A DNA stretch of 64,000 nucleotides from Pseudomonadota bacterium (GTDB taxonomy: Bacteria; Pseudomonadota; Gammaproteobacteria; Burkholderiales; Burkholderiaceae_B). How positions within the stretch are numbered: position 1 is the first letter of the stretch; the number at the start of each line of letters is the position of its first letter. Below, in pieces: positions 36,017 through 44,384 of this stretch. Location of the stretch: positions 1 to 64,000 of the forward strand of contig JAEZBO010000116.1 of the NCBI GenBank assembly GCA_023427085.1. Direction: 5' to 3'. Under the pieces are notes generated by a model. That model saw nothing but the letters and a program-made list of their open reading frames with translations, was not told the origin of the DNA and searched no databases. The translations under genes and the position numbers were made by a program.

Positions 36017-37078
36017 GTGCGCGATTCGGCGTTCTCGGTTTTCGACAGGTGCGCCATCGCTCTCCCTTTCAATCGTGTCGTCAGACTGTTGCGACGGCTG
36101 CGCATCACGGTGCCGTTGGCGGTGCTGCTGCTGTCGGCCGGCAAGGCCTCGGCGATCTGTCTGCCTTACGCGGGCTGGACGCCTCGCATGATAAACATCA
36201 ATCTGGGGGCTATCGTCGTACCCCAAGAGGCTGCGGTCGGCCAACTGCTGCTTTCCCGGCGCTTCATCGTGCCAGTCACCGGCGCATCCGAACAAATCTT
36301 CCAGTGCACCAATTCAGGTAATAACGCTACCGCGGCTGTCGTCGATCAGGGTCAGGTGAACTTCAGCTTCGACAATATTTACACCACCAATATTCGAGGC
36401 CTGGGCATGAAGCTGTATTTCCTGAACGGCGACACGCACAGGTTCTTGCCGTTCTCGTCGCTCCACGGACCTGATGCCAAGCCCTTGATCGCGAATCCGA
36501 GCTACTTGGGGGTCGAAGTCTACAAGACCGCTACATTCGTGGGCACCGGCGCACTGACTGCCGGTACCTATATGCGTTACCGGTCCAACGGCGTGTCGGG
36601 CACCCCATCGGCCATCACCGCGTTCATGACCAATGGAGGCTCGGCGGTCATCAGCCCATCGTGCGCCGTCGATGGCGGATCGCGCAACATCGTCGTTCCG
36701 ATCGGCAGGGTCCACACGACGAATTTCAAGGGAGTGGGCAGCGCCACCGGCGACCGACGTTTCGACATTCGGCTCAATTGCGTGTCGCAACGCAACCTGC
36801 CCCACACCGTTCACCTGCGTTTCGATGCGGCGGCGGATCCGTCCGGGGCGCCTGGCGTATTGCGGCTCTCGCCCGACAGCAACAACGCACGAGGGATCGG
36901 CATTCGTTTGCTGGACGGCAATCGCACACCGGTGCCTCTGGGCCAGACAGTGTTGGTCGGCCCGTCCAAGGACGGCATCTACATCGTCCCTTTCATCGCG
37001 CAGTACTACCAGACTCAAAGCGTGTTGACGGCCGGTAAAGCCGACGGAACCGCCACCTTCGCCATCGAGTACAAGTAA
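36017..37078 (+). CDS. Fimbrial tip adhesin, paralogue 3 of 3 (start unclear)
   Basis: The third tandem paralogue. The body is intact: signal-like core ITVPLAVLLLSAGKASA, then ICLPYAGWTPRMININLGAI (cf. WTERIINMRIG in paralogue 1), C-terminal domain SPSCAVDGGSRNIVVPIGRV, RRFDIRLNCVSQ and terminal FAIEYK. Its 5' end is odd: no ATG exists in frame before the signal peptide. Possible starts are GTG 35927, GTG 36017 (used here) or TTG 36089, none with a ribosome site. It may use a non-ATG start, be poorly expressed, or have lost its start. The upstream spacer is A/T-rich and may hold its own promoter. Confidence 0.8.
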   Translation: MRDSAFSVFDRCAIALPFNRVVRLLRRLRITVPLAVLLLSAGKASAICLPYAGWTPRMININLGAIVVPQEAAVGQLLLSRRFIVPVTGASEQIFQCTNSGNNATAAVVDQGQVNFSFDNIYTTNIRGLGMKLYFLNGDTHRFLPFSSLHGPDAKPLIANPSYLGVEVYKTATFVGTGALTAGTYMRYRSNGVSGTPSAITAFMTNGGSAVISPSCAVDGGSRNIVVPIGRVHTTNFKGVGSATGDRRFDIRLNCVSQRNLPHTVHLRFDAAADPSGAPGVLRLSPDSNNARGIGIRLLDGNRTPVPLGQTVLVGPSKDGIYIVPFIAQYYQTQSVLTAGKADGTATFAIEYK

Positions 37079-37086
37079 AGCCTGGG

Positions 37087-37113
37087 CATGCCGTGCCACG
37101 GCGCCACGGCATG
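37087..37113 (+). terminator. Stem-loop after the fimbrial operon
   Basis: CATGCCGTG (37087-37095) and CACGGCATG (37105-37113) form a nine-base stem with a nine-base loop just after the third adhesin stop. No U tract follows, so it is either a weak terminator or an mRNA 3'-end stabiliser. Confidence 0.45.
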
Positions 37114-37170
37114 TCGATCATCATCGGTGCTGGCAAGGGTCGCGCGACCCGATGTAACCTTGCACCCTTG

Positions 37171-37848
37171 ATGATCAAGCCTGCCTATCCCCATCCCCCC
37201 ATTGCCCGCGAGGGCTGGCCCTACGTCGCGGCGGTGTTCGCGCTGGCGTTGGCGACCACGCTGCTCTGGAGTCTGGCCGCCGGCCTGGTGTTCTGGCTGC
37301 TGGGCGTGGTCGTGCTGCTGTGCCTGCGCGATCCGGCCCGGCTGGCGCCCGACTCGACCCAGGCGGTGCTGTCGCCGGCCGATGGCCGCGTGGTCGCGGT
37401 CGAGACCGTGCGCGACGAGCATGTCGGCCGCGAGGCGCTGCGCATCAGCGTGTTCGTCGGCCTGTTCGCCTCGCCGGCCTGCCGCGCGCCGGTGTCCGGC
37501 ACGGTGCAGAGCGCCGAGCCGCTGCCCGGCGCGTTCGTCAACGCGCGCCAGTCGCATGCATCCAGTGACAACAGCCGCCACGTGCTGCAGATCGACACCG
37601 CCCAGGGCCAGCGCGTGACCTGCGTGCTGGTGGCAGGCGCGCTGGCGCGCAATGTGCAATGCTATGCCCGGGCGGGCGAGCCGCTGGCCCGGGGCCAGCG
37701 CTGCGGCTTCACGCCGCTGGGCTCGCGCGTCGATCTTTACCTGCCCGTGACGGCCCGGCCCCGCGTGGCGCTGGGCGATCGGGTCAGCGCCACCAGCACG
37801 GTGCTGGCCGACCTGACCGCCGTCCTCGAACGACCACAGAGCTTCTGA
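37171..37848 (+). CDS. psd: Phosphatidylserine decarboxylase proenzyme (short form)
   Basis: A 225-residue pyruvoyl enzyme making phosphatidylethanolamine. Two membrane segments occupy about residues 18-50 (YVAAVFALALATTLLWSLAA). Family marks are VLSPADGRVVAVE, the region LRISVFVGLFASPACRAPVSG and the self-cleavage site in TPLGSRVDLYLP, where chain cleavage at Gly-Ser yields the pyruvoyl group. Length matches the short bacterial form. The HNVHVNRAP-like segment of homologues reads VGLFASPACRAP here, so the histidine usually present is missing. It precedes pssA by two bases, forming a phospholipid operon. ATG chosen for the compact N-terminus. Confidence 0.92.
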   Translation: MIKPAYPHPPIAREGWPYVAAVFALALATTLLWSLAAGLVFWLLGVVVLLCLRDPARLAPDSTQAVLSPADGRVVAVETVRDEHVGREALRISVFVGLFASPACRAPVSGTVQSAEPLPGAFVNARQSHASSDNSRHVLQIDTAQGQRVTCVLVAGALARNVQCYARAGEPLARGQRCGFTPLGSRVDLYLPVTARPRVALGDRVSATSTVLADLTAVLERPQSF

Positions 37849-37850
37849 CC

Positions 37851-38624
37851 ATGCCCAACGCCTCCTTTCGCGACCCCGAACGCCGGCATCGCGGCATCTA
37901 TCTGCTGCCCAATGCCTTCACCACCGCGGCGCTGTTCGCCGGCTTCTACGCCGTCGTGCAGGCCATGAACGGCCGCTTCGAGGCGGCCGCCATCGCCATC
38001 TTCGTGGCCATGGTGCTCGACGGCATGGATGGCCGCGTGGCGCGCCTGACCAATACCCAGTCGGCCTTCGGCGAACAATACGATTCGCTGTCGGACATGA
38101 CCTCGTTCGGCGTGGCGCCGGCGCTGGTGATCTACGAGCTGGCGCTCAACGACCTGGGTCGCTGGGGCTGGCTGGCGGCGTTTGTCTATGTGGCCGGCGC
38201 GGCGCTGCGGCTGGCGCGTTTCAACACCAACATCGCGGTGGTCGACAAACGTTACTTCCAGGGCCTGCCCAGCCCGGCCGCGGCGGCGCTGGTGGCCGGC
38301 TTCGTCTGGCTGGTGGTCGACAACCGCCTGCCGCTGTCCAGCCCGGTGCTGGCCTGGGCCGCCTTTTTCCTGACGATCTACGCCGGCGTTTCGATGGTCA
38401 GCAACGCGCCGTTCTACAGCGGCAAGTCGTTCGCGCTGGGGCGCAGCGTGCCGTTCTGGGTGATCCTGGTGGTGGTCGCGGTGTTCGTGTTCGTTTCCAG
38501 CGATCCGCCCATCGTGCTGTTCGGCCTGTTCGTGGTCTACGGCCTGTCGGGCTGGGTGGCCTGGGCCTGGCGCTGGAACCGCGCGCGGCGGCTGCAACAA
38601 GAGCGCCGCGGCGGCGACGCCTGA
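37851..38624 (+). CDS. pssA: CDP-diacylglycerol--serine O-phosphatidyltransferase
   Basis: A 257-residue membrane enzyme making phosphatidylserine, the substrate of Psd. The CDP-alcohol phosphatidyltransferase signature DGMDGRVARLTNTQSAFGEQ followed by YDSLSD (about residues 58-85) supplies the DGxxAR...GxxxDxxxD metal site. Around seven membrane segments follow, including the YFQGLPSPAAAALV signature of PssA type II enzymes. Located two bases after psd; together they form the PE branch. In related genomes psd-pssA directly follow ilvC; here the fimbrial operon lies between. Confidence 0.95.
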   Translation: MPNASFRDPERRHRGIYLLPNAFTTAALFAGFYAVVQAMNGRFEAAAIAIFVAMVLDGMDGRVARLTNTQSAFGEQYDSLSDMTSFGVAPALVIYELALNDLGRWGWLAAFVYVAGAALRLARFNTNIAVVDKRYFQGLPSPAAAALVAGFVWLVVDNRLPLSSPVLAWAAFFLTIYAGVSMVSNAPFYSGKSFALGRSVPFWVILVVVAVFVFVSSDPPIVLFGLFVVYGLSGWVAWAWRWNRARRLQQERRGGDA

Positions 38625-38636
38625 GACCAAGGCGCC

Positions 38637-39191
38637 TCAGTTCGAGCGGTCGTTGCTTTCGCGCGGGTCGAAGGCCGGGTCCGGCGCGGCGTGCCGGCGG
38701 TTCAGCGCCTGGCCGTCGCGGCCCATGTACAGGTGCATCAACGAGAACCAGACGCCGTTCTGCCGGTAGCGATAGGCCCAGACCTCTTGCCGGACCGATG
38801 GCAGGCCGACCTGTTCGATCAGCGCCGGCGGGCCGAATTCACAGCGGATCCGTTCGGGCGTCCAGTGGCCGCTGTCCAGGCGTTCGAAGGCCTGGTCATT
38901 GAGCAGCGGCTCGATCGGGCCGATGCGGCCATCGGCGCTGCTGCGGGCGCCCCAGGCGTAATGACCGAAAGGCTGCTGCGACCAGACCAGCCGTTCGCCG
39001 CCGCCCGGCAGCGGACAGCGTGAGGTCGGCGCGCCGAACTGCTGCTCGACCTGCGCCAAGGGCGTATCGGGCGTCACGTCGCTCAGCTGGGCGCAGCCGG
39101 CCAGCGCCAGCAGCGCCGTCGCGGCCAGCAGCGTGGACGGCCGGCGGGCAGCCGCGGGCGCCGCACGAAAGGACATCTGTTTGATCATCAT
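38637..39191 (-). CDS. Lipoprotein, member of a tandem paralogous pair
   Basis: A 184-residue lipoprotein with a signal and lipobox LLALAGC (Cys at about residue 33). The mature part contains TPLAQVEQQFGAPTSRCPLP, GGGERLVWSQQPFGHYAWGA, and a second QVGLPSVRQEVWAYRYRQNG near the end. The neighbour gene on the same strand has the same motif series, so the two are tandem duplicates. The repeated GxPxS...W pattern is like SmpA/OmlA-type folds, but this is not certain. Start ATG (two adjacent ATGs) follows GGAG. Confidence 0.78.
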   Translation of the reverse strand: MMIKQMSFRAAPAAARRPSTLLAATALLALAGCAQLSDVTPDTPLAQVEQQFGAPTSRCPLPGGGERLVWSQQPFGHYAWGARSSADGRIGPIEPLLNDQAFERLDSGHWTPERIRCEFGPPALIEQVGLPSVRQEVWAYRYRQNGVWFSLMHLYMGRDGQALNRRHAAPDPAFDPRESNDRSN

Positions 39192-39259
39192 GGTGTCGGA
39201 ACTCCGGTGCGGCGCCGCGGCGGGCATGGCGTCGGTGGGTCGGCCGGAATCGGCCGGGC

Positions 39260-39793
39260 TCAGTCGCCCGAACCGTCGCCGCCCGGGCCGTTGGCGGTCG
39301 ATTCGGGATCGTCGGTGCTGACGTGGCGGCGGGCGGTCTTGCCGTCGGGCCCCATGTAGACGGTCATCACCGAGGGCCAGCCGGCGTGGTTCTTGTAGCG
39401 GTAGTTCCAGACCACCTGGCGCACGGCGCTGCTGCCGATCTGGCGCACGTTGGCGGGCGGACCGAATTCGCATTGCACGCGCTCGGCGGGCCAATATCCC
39501 GACGACAGGCGCCAGAAATTCTCGTCGGTCAGCAACTGGGTGACCTGGCCGGTCTTGCCGTCGGTGCCGACCACCACGCCCCAGGCGTAGGGCTCGTGTG
39601 GCTGGCGCGACCAGATCAGACGCTCGCCGCCCTCGGGCAAGGTGCAGCGGGAGGTCGGTTCGCCATATTCCTGTTGTATCTCGGCCACAGGCGTGCCGGC
39701 GTCGAGTTTGTCCATGTGGGTGACGCAGCCGGCCAGCAGGGCGCTGGCCGTCACCAGCGCCGCAGGGGCGAAAACGCGAAGGGTGCCGATCAT
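39260..39793 (-). CDS. Lipoprotein, second member of the tandem pair
   Basis: A 177-residue lipoprotein with lipobox ASALLAGC (Cys at about residue 23). Mature segments TPVAEIQQEYGEPTSRCTLP, EGGERLIWSRQPHEPYAWGV and IGSSAVRQVVWNYRYKNHAG match the preceding paralogue closely in order and spacing. It lies upstream of that gene on the minus strand with a 68-base gap, probably one operon. The C-terminus is a disordered acidic tail (DDPESTANGPGGDGSGD). Function is not known; tandem retention of both copies suggests non-identical roles. Confidence 0.78.
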   Translation of the reverse strand: MIGTLRVFAPAALVTASALLAGCVTHMDKLDAGTPVAEIQQEYGEPTSRCTLPEGGERLIWSRQPHEPYAWGVVVGTDGKTGQVTQLLTDENFWRLSSGYWPAERVQCEFGPPANVRQIGSSAVRQVVWNYRYKNHAGWPSVMTVYMGPDGKTARRHVSTDDPESTANGPGGDGSGD

Positions 39794-40016
39794 TGCAGGT
39801 GCTTCCTTGTTCTGTCCCGGGGCGCCGCGCCGAGGGCGGGCAGGGTCCGGGCGGGCATTCATTCTAGCGAATAGGATATACTCACAGGTTCAATGCGTGT
39901 TTTATCAGGGCTGAAGTGCCCGCACGCCTTGCAAGCTGCGTCGCTTTAACTGCTTTGCTTTAACACCACGTCAAGGCTCCTCGGCCTTGTCGCTTGTCTC
40001 CAAGAGGATAGAGAAA

Positions 40017-40286
40017 ATGGCTGTTTCCGATATCAACAAGTCCGACATCGTCACGCAATATCAACGCGCTCAAGGCGATACCGGTTCTCCCGAAGTCCAA
40101 GTCGCGCTGCTGACGGCCCGCATCAACGAACTGACCGGTCACTTCAAGACCCACATGAAGGACCACCACTCGCGCCGCGGTCTGCTGCGCATGGTCAGCC
40201 GCCGCCGCAAGCTGCTCGACTACCTGAAGGGCCGTAACCCCGACGCCTATCGCGGCCTGATCGAAAAGCTCGGTCTGCGCAAGTGA
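40017..40286 (+). CDS. rpsO: 30S ribosomal protein S15
   Basis: An 89-residue S15, a primary 16S rRNA-binding protein of the 30S platform. Diagnostic segments are [40 protein letters not shown] and [13 protein letters not shown]. Length is exactly as in the family. The start ATG follows GAGGATAGAG. It precedes pnp, the conserved bacterial arrangement, separated by a long hairpin where transcripts are likely processed. Confidence 0.98.
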   Translation: MAVSDINKSDIVTQYQRAQGDTGSPEVQVALLTARINELTGHFKTHMKDHHSRRGLLRMVSRRRKLLDYLKGRNPDAYRGLIEKLGLRK

Positions 40287-40320
40287 TCGTTTTGCCCGGG
40301 GCCGGTTCCCCATGATGCCA

Positions 40321-40363
40321 GCCGTGGCCGGTGCGACCCTTGTCGCGTCGCCCACGGCTTTTT
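40321..40363 (+). terminator. Long hairpin between rpsO and pnp
   Basis: GCCGTGG (40321-40327) pairs with CCACGGC (40352-40358), and inside it GCGAC pairs with GTCGC, giving an interrupted stem of nearly the whole 38 bases, followed by TTTTTC. It looks like a terminator. In E. coli the equivalent rpsO-pnp region holds both a terminator with readthrough and an RNase III-cut stem controlling pnp mRNA; the same dual role is likely here. Confidence 0.75.
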
Positions 40364-40384
40364 CATTATCAAGGATTCTCCGAC

Positions 40385-42538
40385 ATGTTCAACAAAGTCA
40401 CCAAGTCGTTCCAGTACGGCCAGCACACCGTGGTGCTGGAAACGGGTGAGATCGCCCGCCAGGCCTCTGGCGCCGTGTTGGTTTCGATCGAAGACACCGT
40501 CGTGCTCGCCACCGTCGTGGCCGCCAAGAAGCCGAAGCCCGGCCAGGATTTCTTCCCGCTGACGGTCGACTACATCGAAAAGACCTACGCCGCGGGCCGT
40601 ATCCCCGGCGGTTTCTTCAAGCGTGAAGGCAAGCCTTCCGAAAAGGAAACGCTGACCTCGCGCCTGATCGACCGTCCGCTGCGCCCGCTGTTCCCCGAAG
40701 GTTTCTACAACGACGTGCAGGTGATCATTCACGTGCTGTCGGTCAACCCCGAGATCGATCCCGACATCGCCGCGATGATCGGCGCCTCGGCCGCGCTGGC
40801 CATTTCGGGCATCCCGTTCAACGGCCCGATCGGCGCCGCCCGTGTCGGCTACATCGATGGCCAGTACGTCATCAACCCGACCGCCTCGCAACTGCTGACC
40901 TCGCAACTGAACCTGGTCGTCGCCGGCACCGAAAACGCCGTGCTGATGGTCGAGTCGGAAGCCCAGCAACTGTCCGAAGAAGTCATGCTCGGTGGCGTGG
41001 TGTTCGGCCACGAGCAACAGCAGGCCGTCATCAACACCATCCACGAGCTGGTCGCCGAAGCCGGCAAGCCCGAGTGGAACTGGCAGCCCGCCGCGCGTGA
41101 CGAAAGCTTCATCGCCGCCGTCACCGCCGCAGCCCAGGATGGCCTGACCGCCGCTTACCAGATCCGCCAGAAGCAAGAGCGCACCACCAAGCTGCGCGAA
41201 GTCTACGCCGACGTGCAGGCCAAGCTGGCCGCGCAGGCCGCCGAAGGCACCAAGGTCGACACCGTGGCGGTCGAGAACGTGCTGTTCGACATCGAAGCCA
41301 AGCTGGTCCGAGGCCAGATCCTCAATGGCGAGCCGCGTATCGACGGCCGTGACACCCGTACCGTGCGCCCGATCGAAGTGCGCCTGGGCGTGGTGCCCCG
41401 TGCCCACGGCAGCGCGCTGTTCACCCGTGGCGAAACCCAGGCGCTGGTCATCGCCACGCTGGGCACCAAGCAGGACGAGCAGATCATCGACGCGCTGATG
41501 GGCGAGTACCGTGACCGCTTCCTGATGCACTACAACATGCCGCCGTTCGCTACCGGCGAAACCGGCCGCGTCGGCGTGCCCAAGCGCCGCGAAATCGGCC
41601 ACGGCCGCCTGGCCAAGCGTTCGCTGATCGCGATGCTGCCCGAGCCGGCAGACTTCCAGTACACCATCCGCCTGGTGTCGGAAATCACCGAATCGAACGG
41701 TTCGTCGTCGATGGCTTCGGTCTGCGGCGGTTCGCTGGCGATGATGGATGCCGGCGTGCCGATCAAGGATCACGTCGCTGGCGTGGCGATGGGCCTGATC
41801 CTGGATCAAGGCAAGTTCGCCGTGCTGACCGACATCCTGGGCGACGAAGATCACCTGGGCGACATGGACTTCAAGGTGGCGGGTACCGTCAACGGCATCA
41901 CCGCGCTGCAGATGGACATCAAGATCCAGGGCATCACCAAGGAGATCATGCAGGTCGCGCTGGCCCAGGCCCGCGATGGCCGTCTGCACATCCTCGAAAA
42001 GATGCGTGACTCGATCGACGGTTCGCGCACCGAGCTGTCGACCTTCGCGCCGCGCATGCTCAGCATGAAGATCAACCCCGAGAAGATCCGTGACGTGATC
42101 GGCAAGGGCGGCGCCACCATCCGTGCGCTGACCGAAGAGACCGGCACGCAGATCGACATCTCGGACGATGGCACCATCGTGATCTCGAGCGCCGACCTGG
42201 ATCGCGCCCGCGAAGCCCAGCGCCGCATCACTGACCTGACCGCCGACGTCGAAGTCGGCCAGGTCTACGAAGGCTCGGTGCTGCGCCTGCTGGACTTCGG
42301 CGCCATCGTGCAAGTGCTCCCGGGCCGCGACGGCCTGCTGCACATCTCGGAGATCGCCAACTACCGCATCGCCAACATCAACGACGTGCTCAAGGTCGGC
42401 CAGGCCGTGCGCGTCAAGGTGATCGAGGCCGACGACAAGGGCCGTCTGCGCCTGTCGGCCAAGGCCATCGGCGGCATCGAAGCCCAGGGCGGCGCTGCCG
42501 CGCCGGCCGAAGCGCCGCAAGGCGACTCGCAGGGCTGA
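40385..42538 (+). CDS. pnp: Polyribonucleotide nucleotidyltransferase (PNPase)
   Basis: A 717-residue 3'-5' phosphorolytic exoribonuclease and degradosome component. Two RNase PH domains (about residues 10-145 and 325-540, with [12 protein letters not shown] and the catalytic region [20 protein letters not shown]), a central helical domain, a KH domain ([20 protein letters not shown], near 565) and an S1 domain ([20 protein letters not shown], near 625) are all present. Standard length. ATG at 40385 is preceded by GGATTC. It is followed by a strong terminator. Confidence 0.98.
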   Translation: MFNKVTKSFQYGQHTVVLETGEIARQASGAVLVSIEDTVVLATVVAAKKPKPGQDFFPLTVDYIEKTYAAGRIPGGFFKREGKPSEKETLTSRLIDRPLRPLFPEGFYNDVQVIIHVLSVNPEIDPDIAAMIGASAALAISGIPFNGPIGAARVGYIDGQYVINPTASQLLTSQLNLVVAGTENAVLMVESEAQQLSEEVMLGGVVFGHEQQQAVINTIHELVAEAGKPEWNWQPAARDESFIAAVTAAAQDGLTAAYQIRQKQERTTKLREVYADVQAKLAAQAAEGTKVDTVAVENVLFDIEAKLVRGQILNGEPRIDGRDTRTVRPIEVRLGVVPRAHGSALFTRGETQALVIATLGTKQDEQIIDALMGEYRDRFLMHYNMPPFATGETGRVGVPKRREIGHGRLAKRSLIAMLPEPADFQYTIRLVSEITESNGSSSMASVCGGSLAMMDAGVPIKDHVAGVAMGLILDQGKFAVLTDILGDEDHLGDMDFKVAGTVNGITALQMDIKIQGITKEIMQVALAQARDGRLHILEKMRDSIDGSRTELSTFAPRMLSMKINPEKIRDVIGKGGATIRALTEETGTQIDISDDGTIVISSADLDRAREAQRRITDLTADVEVGQVYEGSVLRLLDFGAIVQVLPGRDGLLHISEIANYRIANINDVLKVGQAVRVKVIEADDKGRLRLSAKAIGGIEAQGGAAAPAEAPQGDSQG

Positions 42539-42575
42539 TCGTCAGGGCGGTCGAACCGCTCTGTCCGATCCGGCG

Positions 42576-42604
42576 AACGGCACCTTCGGGTGCCGTTTTT
42601 TTTG
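42576..42604 (+). terminator. Rho-independent terminator of pnp
   Basis: CGGCACC (42578-42584) and GGTGCCG pair around a TTCG-type tetraloop and are followed by a run of nine T. It is 40 bases after the pnp stop. Confidence 0.92.
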
Positions 42605-42712
42605 CCTCGCTAGATCATTAAGCTTATGCATGGGCAAGGCCGCGCGGCCTCCCTACAATTGGAGCCGCGCCGATGTCACCGGCCATTCCGAACCACGAAG
42701 GAAAGCCCCGCC

Positions 42713-43558
42713 ATGACCCAGACCTTTGCCGCGACCCCCGAGCTGGACGGCGTGCAGGACCTGCTCGCCGAACGCTACGGCAGCGAGGCGCCCGCGCCGG
42801 CCCTGATCGGCAACGCCATCATCGAAAAGATCCTGCGGCATCGATCGGTGCGCGCCTTCGATACGCGGCCGCTCGCGCCCGAGGTGCTGCCGACGCTGGT
42901 GGCGGCGGCCCAGTCCGGCTCGACCTCGTCGAACCTGCAGGTCTGGAGCGTGGTCGCGATCGAGGATGCGGCCCACAAGAGCCAGCTGGCCGTCTGGGCC
43001 CGCAACCAGGAATTCGTGCGCCAGGCGCCGCTGTTCCTGGTGTGGCTGGCCGACTTCGGCCGCGCCTATCGACTGGCGGCGCGCCGCGAGGCGCGGATCG
43101 ACGGTGGTGACTATGTCGAGTCGGTGGTGCTGGCATCGGTCGATACCGCCATCGCCGCGCAGAACGCCGTGCTGGCGGCCGAGTCGCTGGGCCTGGGCGC
43201 CGTCTACGTGGGCGCCCTGCGCAGCCACGTCAAGGAGATCGCGGCCGACCTGAAGCTGCCGCCTTATGTGTTCCCGGTCTTCGGCATGGCGGTCGGCCAT
43301 CCCGACACGCAGGTGCCGACCCACATCAAGCCGCGCCTGCCGCAGTCGGGCGTGCTGTACCGCGAGTACTACGACGCCGGCGAGCAGGATGCGGCCGCGC
43401 AGGTCTACGACCGCGCGCTCGATGCGTTCTGGAAGAAGCAGGCGATCGAGCATCCGCTGTGGACCCAGCACATCGTCAAGCGCCTGACGGCCAATCCCGA
43501 CGACCCGCGTTATGCGCTGCGCAGCGTGCTCAACGGCCTGGGATTCCCGCTGCGCTGA
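42713..43558 (+). CDS. Nitroreductase-family NADPH-dependent flavin oxidoreductase
   Basis: A 281-residue FMN enzyme of the NfsA/FRP branch. The FMN phosphate-binding motif is RHRSVRAFDTRPL (about residues 42-54), with STSSNLQVWSVVAIED and AAESLGLGAVYVGALRSH (about 155-172) completing the site. The C-terminal extension (about residues 210-281) is typical of NfsA-type proteins. They reduce nitro compounds, quinones or chromate with NADPH; the physiological substrate is unknown. ATG at 42713 chosen for its GAAGGAAAG upstream. Single gene between pnp and a lipoprotein gene. Confidence 0.9.
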   Translation: MTQTFAATPELDGVQDLLAERYGSEAPAPALIGNAIIEKILRHRSVRAFDTRPLAPEVLPTLVAAAQSGSTSSNLQVWSVVAIEDAAHKSQLAVWARNQEFVRQAPLFLVWLADFGRAYRLAARREARIDGGDYVESVVLASVDTAIAAQNAVLAAESLGLGAVYVGALRSHVKEIAADLKLPPYVFPVFGMAVGHPDTQVPTHIKPRLPQSGVLYREYYDAGEQDAAAQVYDRALDAFWKKQAIEHPLWTQHIVKRLTANPDDPRYALRSVLNGLGFPLR

Positions 43559-43633
43559 CGGCTTGCGGTAAAGTCTTGCCACCATTTCCCCGTCCGATCC
43601 GCTCGGGCACCAGGCAAGAAGGCGTGGCATGGC

Positions 43634-44368
43634 ATGAGGCTTATCCGGATGATCCGCCAGCTGGCGCTGGCCGCGGCAGGCGCCGCCGTGCTCTCGGCGT
43701 GTGCGATGCCGCCGGTCATCGAGGGCGCCAAGGGGCCGCGCACCGAGGACATGACGGCTGACCAGCTTGGCCAGACCGATTTCAACCGCACCGTCACGAT
43801 CGCGATGCGTGACAACCTGGCCAGCCTGGACCTGCTGGCCGACAAGCTGTACCGCCGCAATCCCAATCAATGGCGCAAGTCGGGCGCGGCCGACCTGCCG
43901 ACCGCGCTCAAGCGCGTGCGCGACAGCGTGCGCACCGGCCGCCCGCCAGCCGGCCTGTCGGGCTTGCGCGATATCCAGATCCTGGCGGTCTCGCTCGATC
44001 CGGCCTACCAGGGCGACCGTGTGGCGGCGTTCATCTCGGGGCTGGCCGACACGCTGATCGCCGCGCATGGCGGCAAGACACGTTTCTATGCGACCGACAT
44101 GCTGCAGGGCCAGTACGTCTACAACGCGGCGCGCAACGTCGAGGCGGCGGCATGGATGCTGGCCAGCCGCCGCGATGGCCGCGGCCAGCCGCTGTTGCTG
44201 GCCAACGAGATGAGCGAGGCGGGCGCCAACCTGAGTTTCGAGCGCGAGTTCGGCGCCGTCATCGGCCGGCTCGACCTGATCGCCAACCTGCTGGGCGAGA
44301 ACACCCGCCGGGTCGGCATAAACTACGCGCAGGGCCTGATGTTCTTTTCGTTCCTGCCCGTGCGCTAG
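43634..44368 (+). CDS. Hypothetical lipoprotein
   Basis: A 244-residue protein with a lipoprotein signal (lipobox VLSAC, Cys at residue 23), so anchored in the inner or outer membrane. The mature part is predominantly helical, with DFNRTVTIAMRDNLASLDLL, ALKRVRDSVRTGRPPAGL and NLLGENTRRVGINYAQGLMF; no enzyme motif is seen. Similar proteins occur in Bordetella and Burkholderia without assigned function. Its start ATG lacks a clear ribosome site. It precedes the threonine ammonia-lyase gene by 16 bases and may be co-transcribed with it. Confidence 0.75.
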   Translation: MRLIRMIRQLALAAAGAAVLSACAMPPVIEGAKGPRTEDMTADQLGQTDFNRTVTIAMRDNLASLDLLADKLYRRNPNQWRKSGAADLPTALKRVRDSVRTGRPPAGLSGLRDIQILAVSLDPAYQGDRVAAFISGLADTLIAAHGGKTRFYATDMLQGQYVYNAARNVEAAAWMLASRRDGRGQPLLLANEMSEAGANLSFEREFGAVIGRLDLIANLLGENTRRVGINYAQGLMFFSFLPVR

Positions 44369-44384
44369 GAGGCGCTGCCCGATC

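Noticed and set aside
40247..42520. Very long open frame antisense to pnp (over 750 codons)
   Set aside because: It is a mirror of the strongly biased codon use of pnp; composition is not protein-like and pnp is certain.
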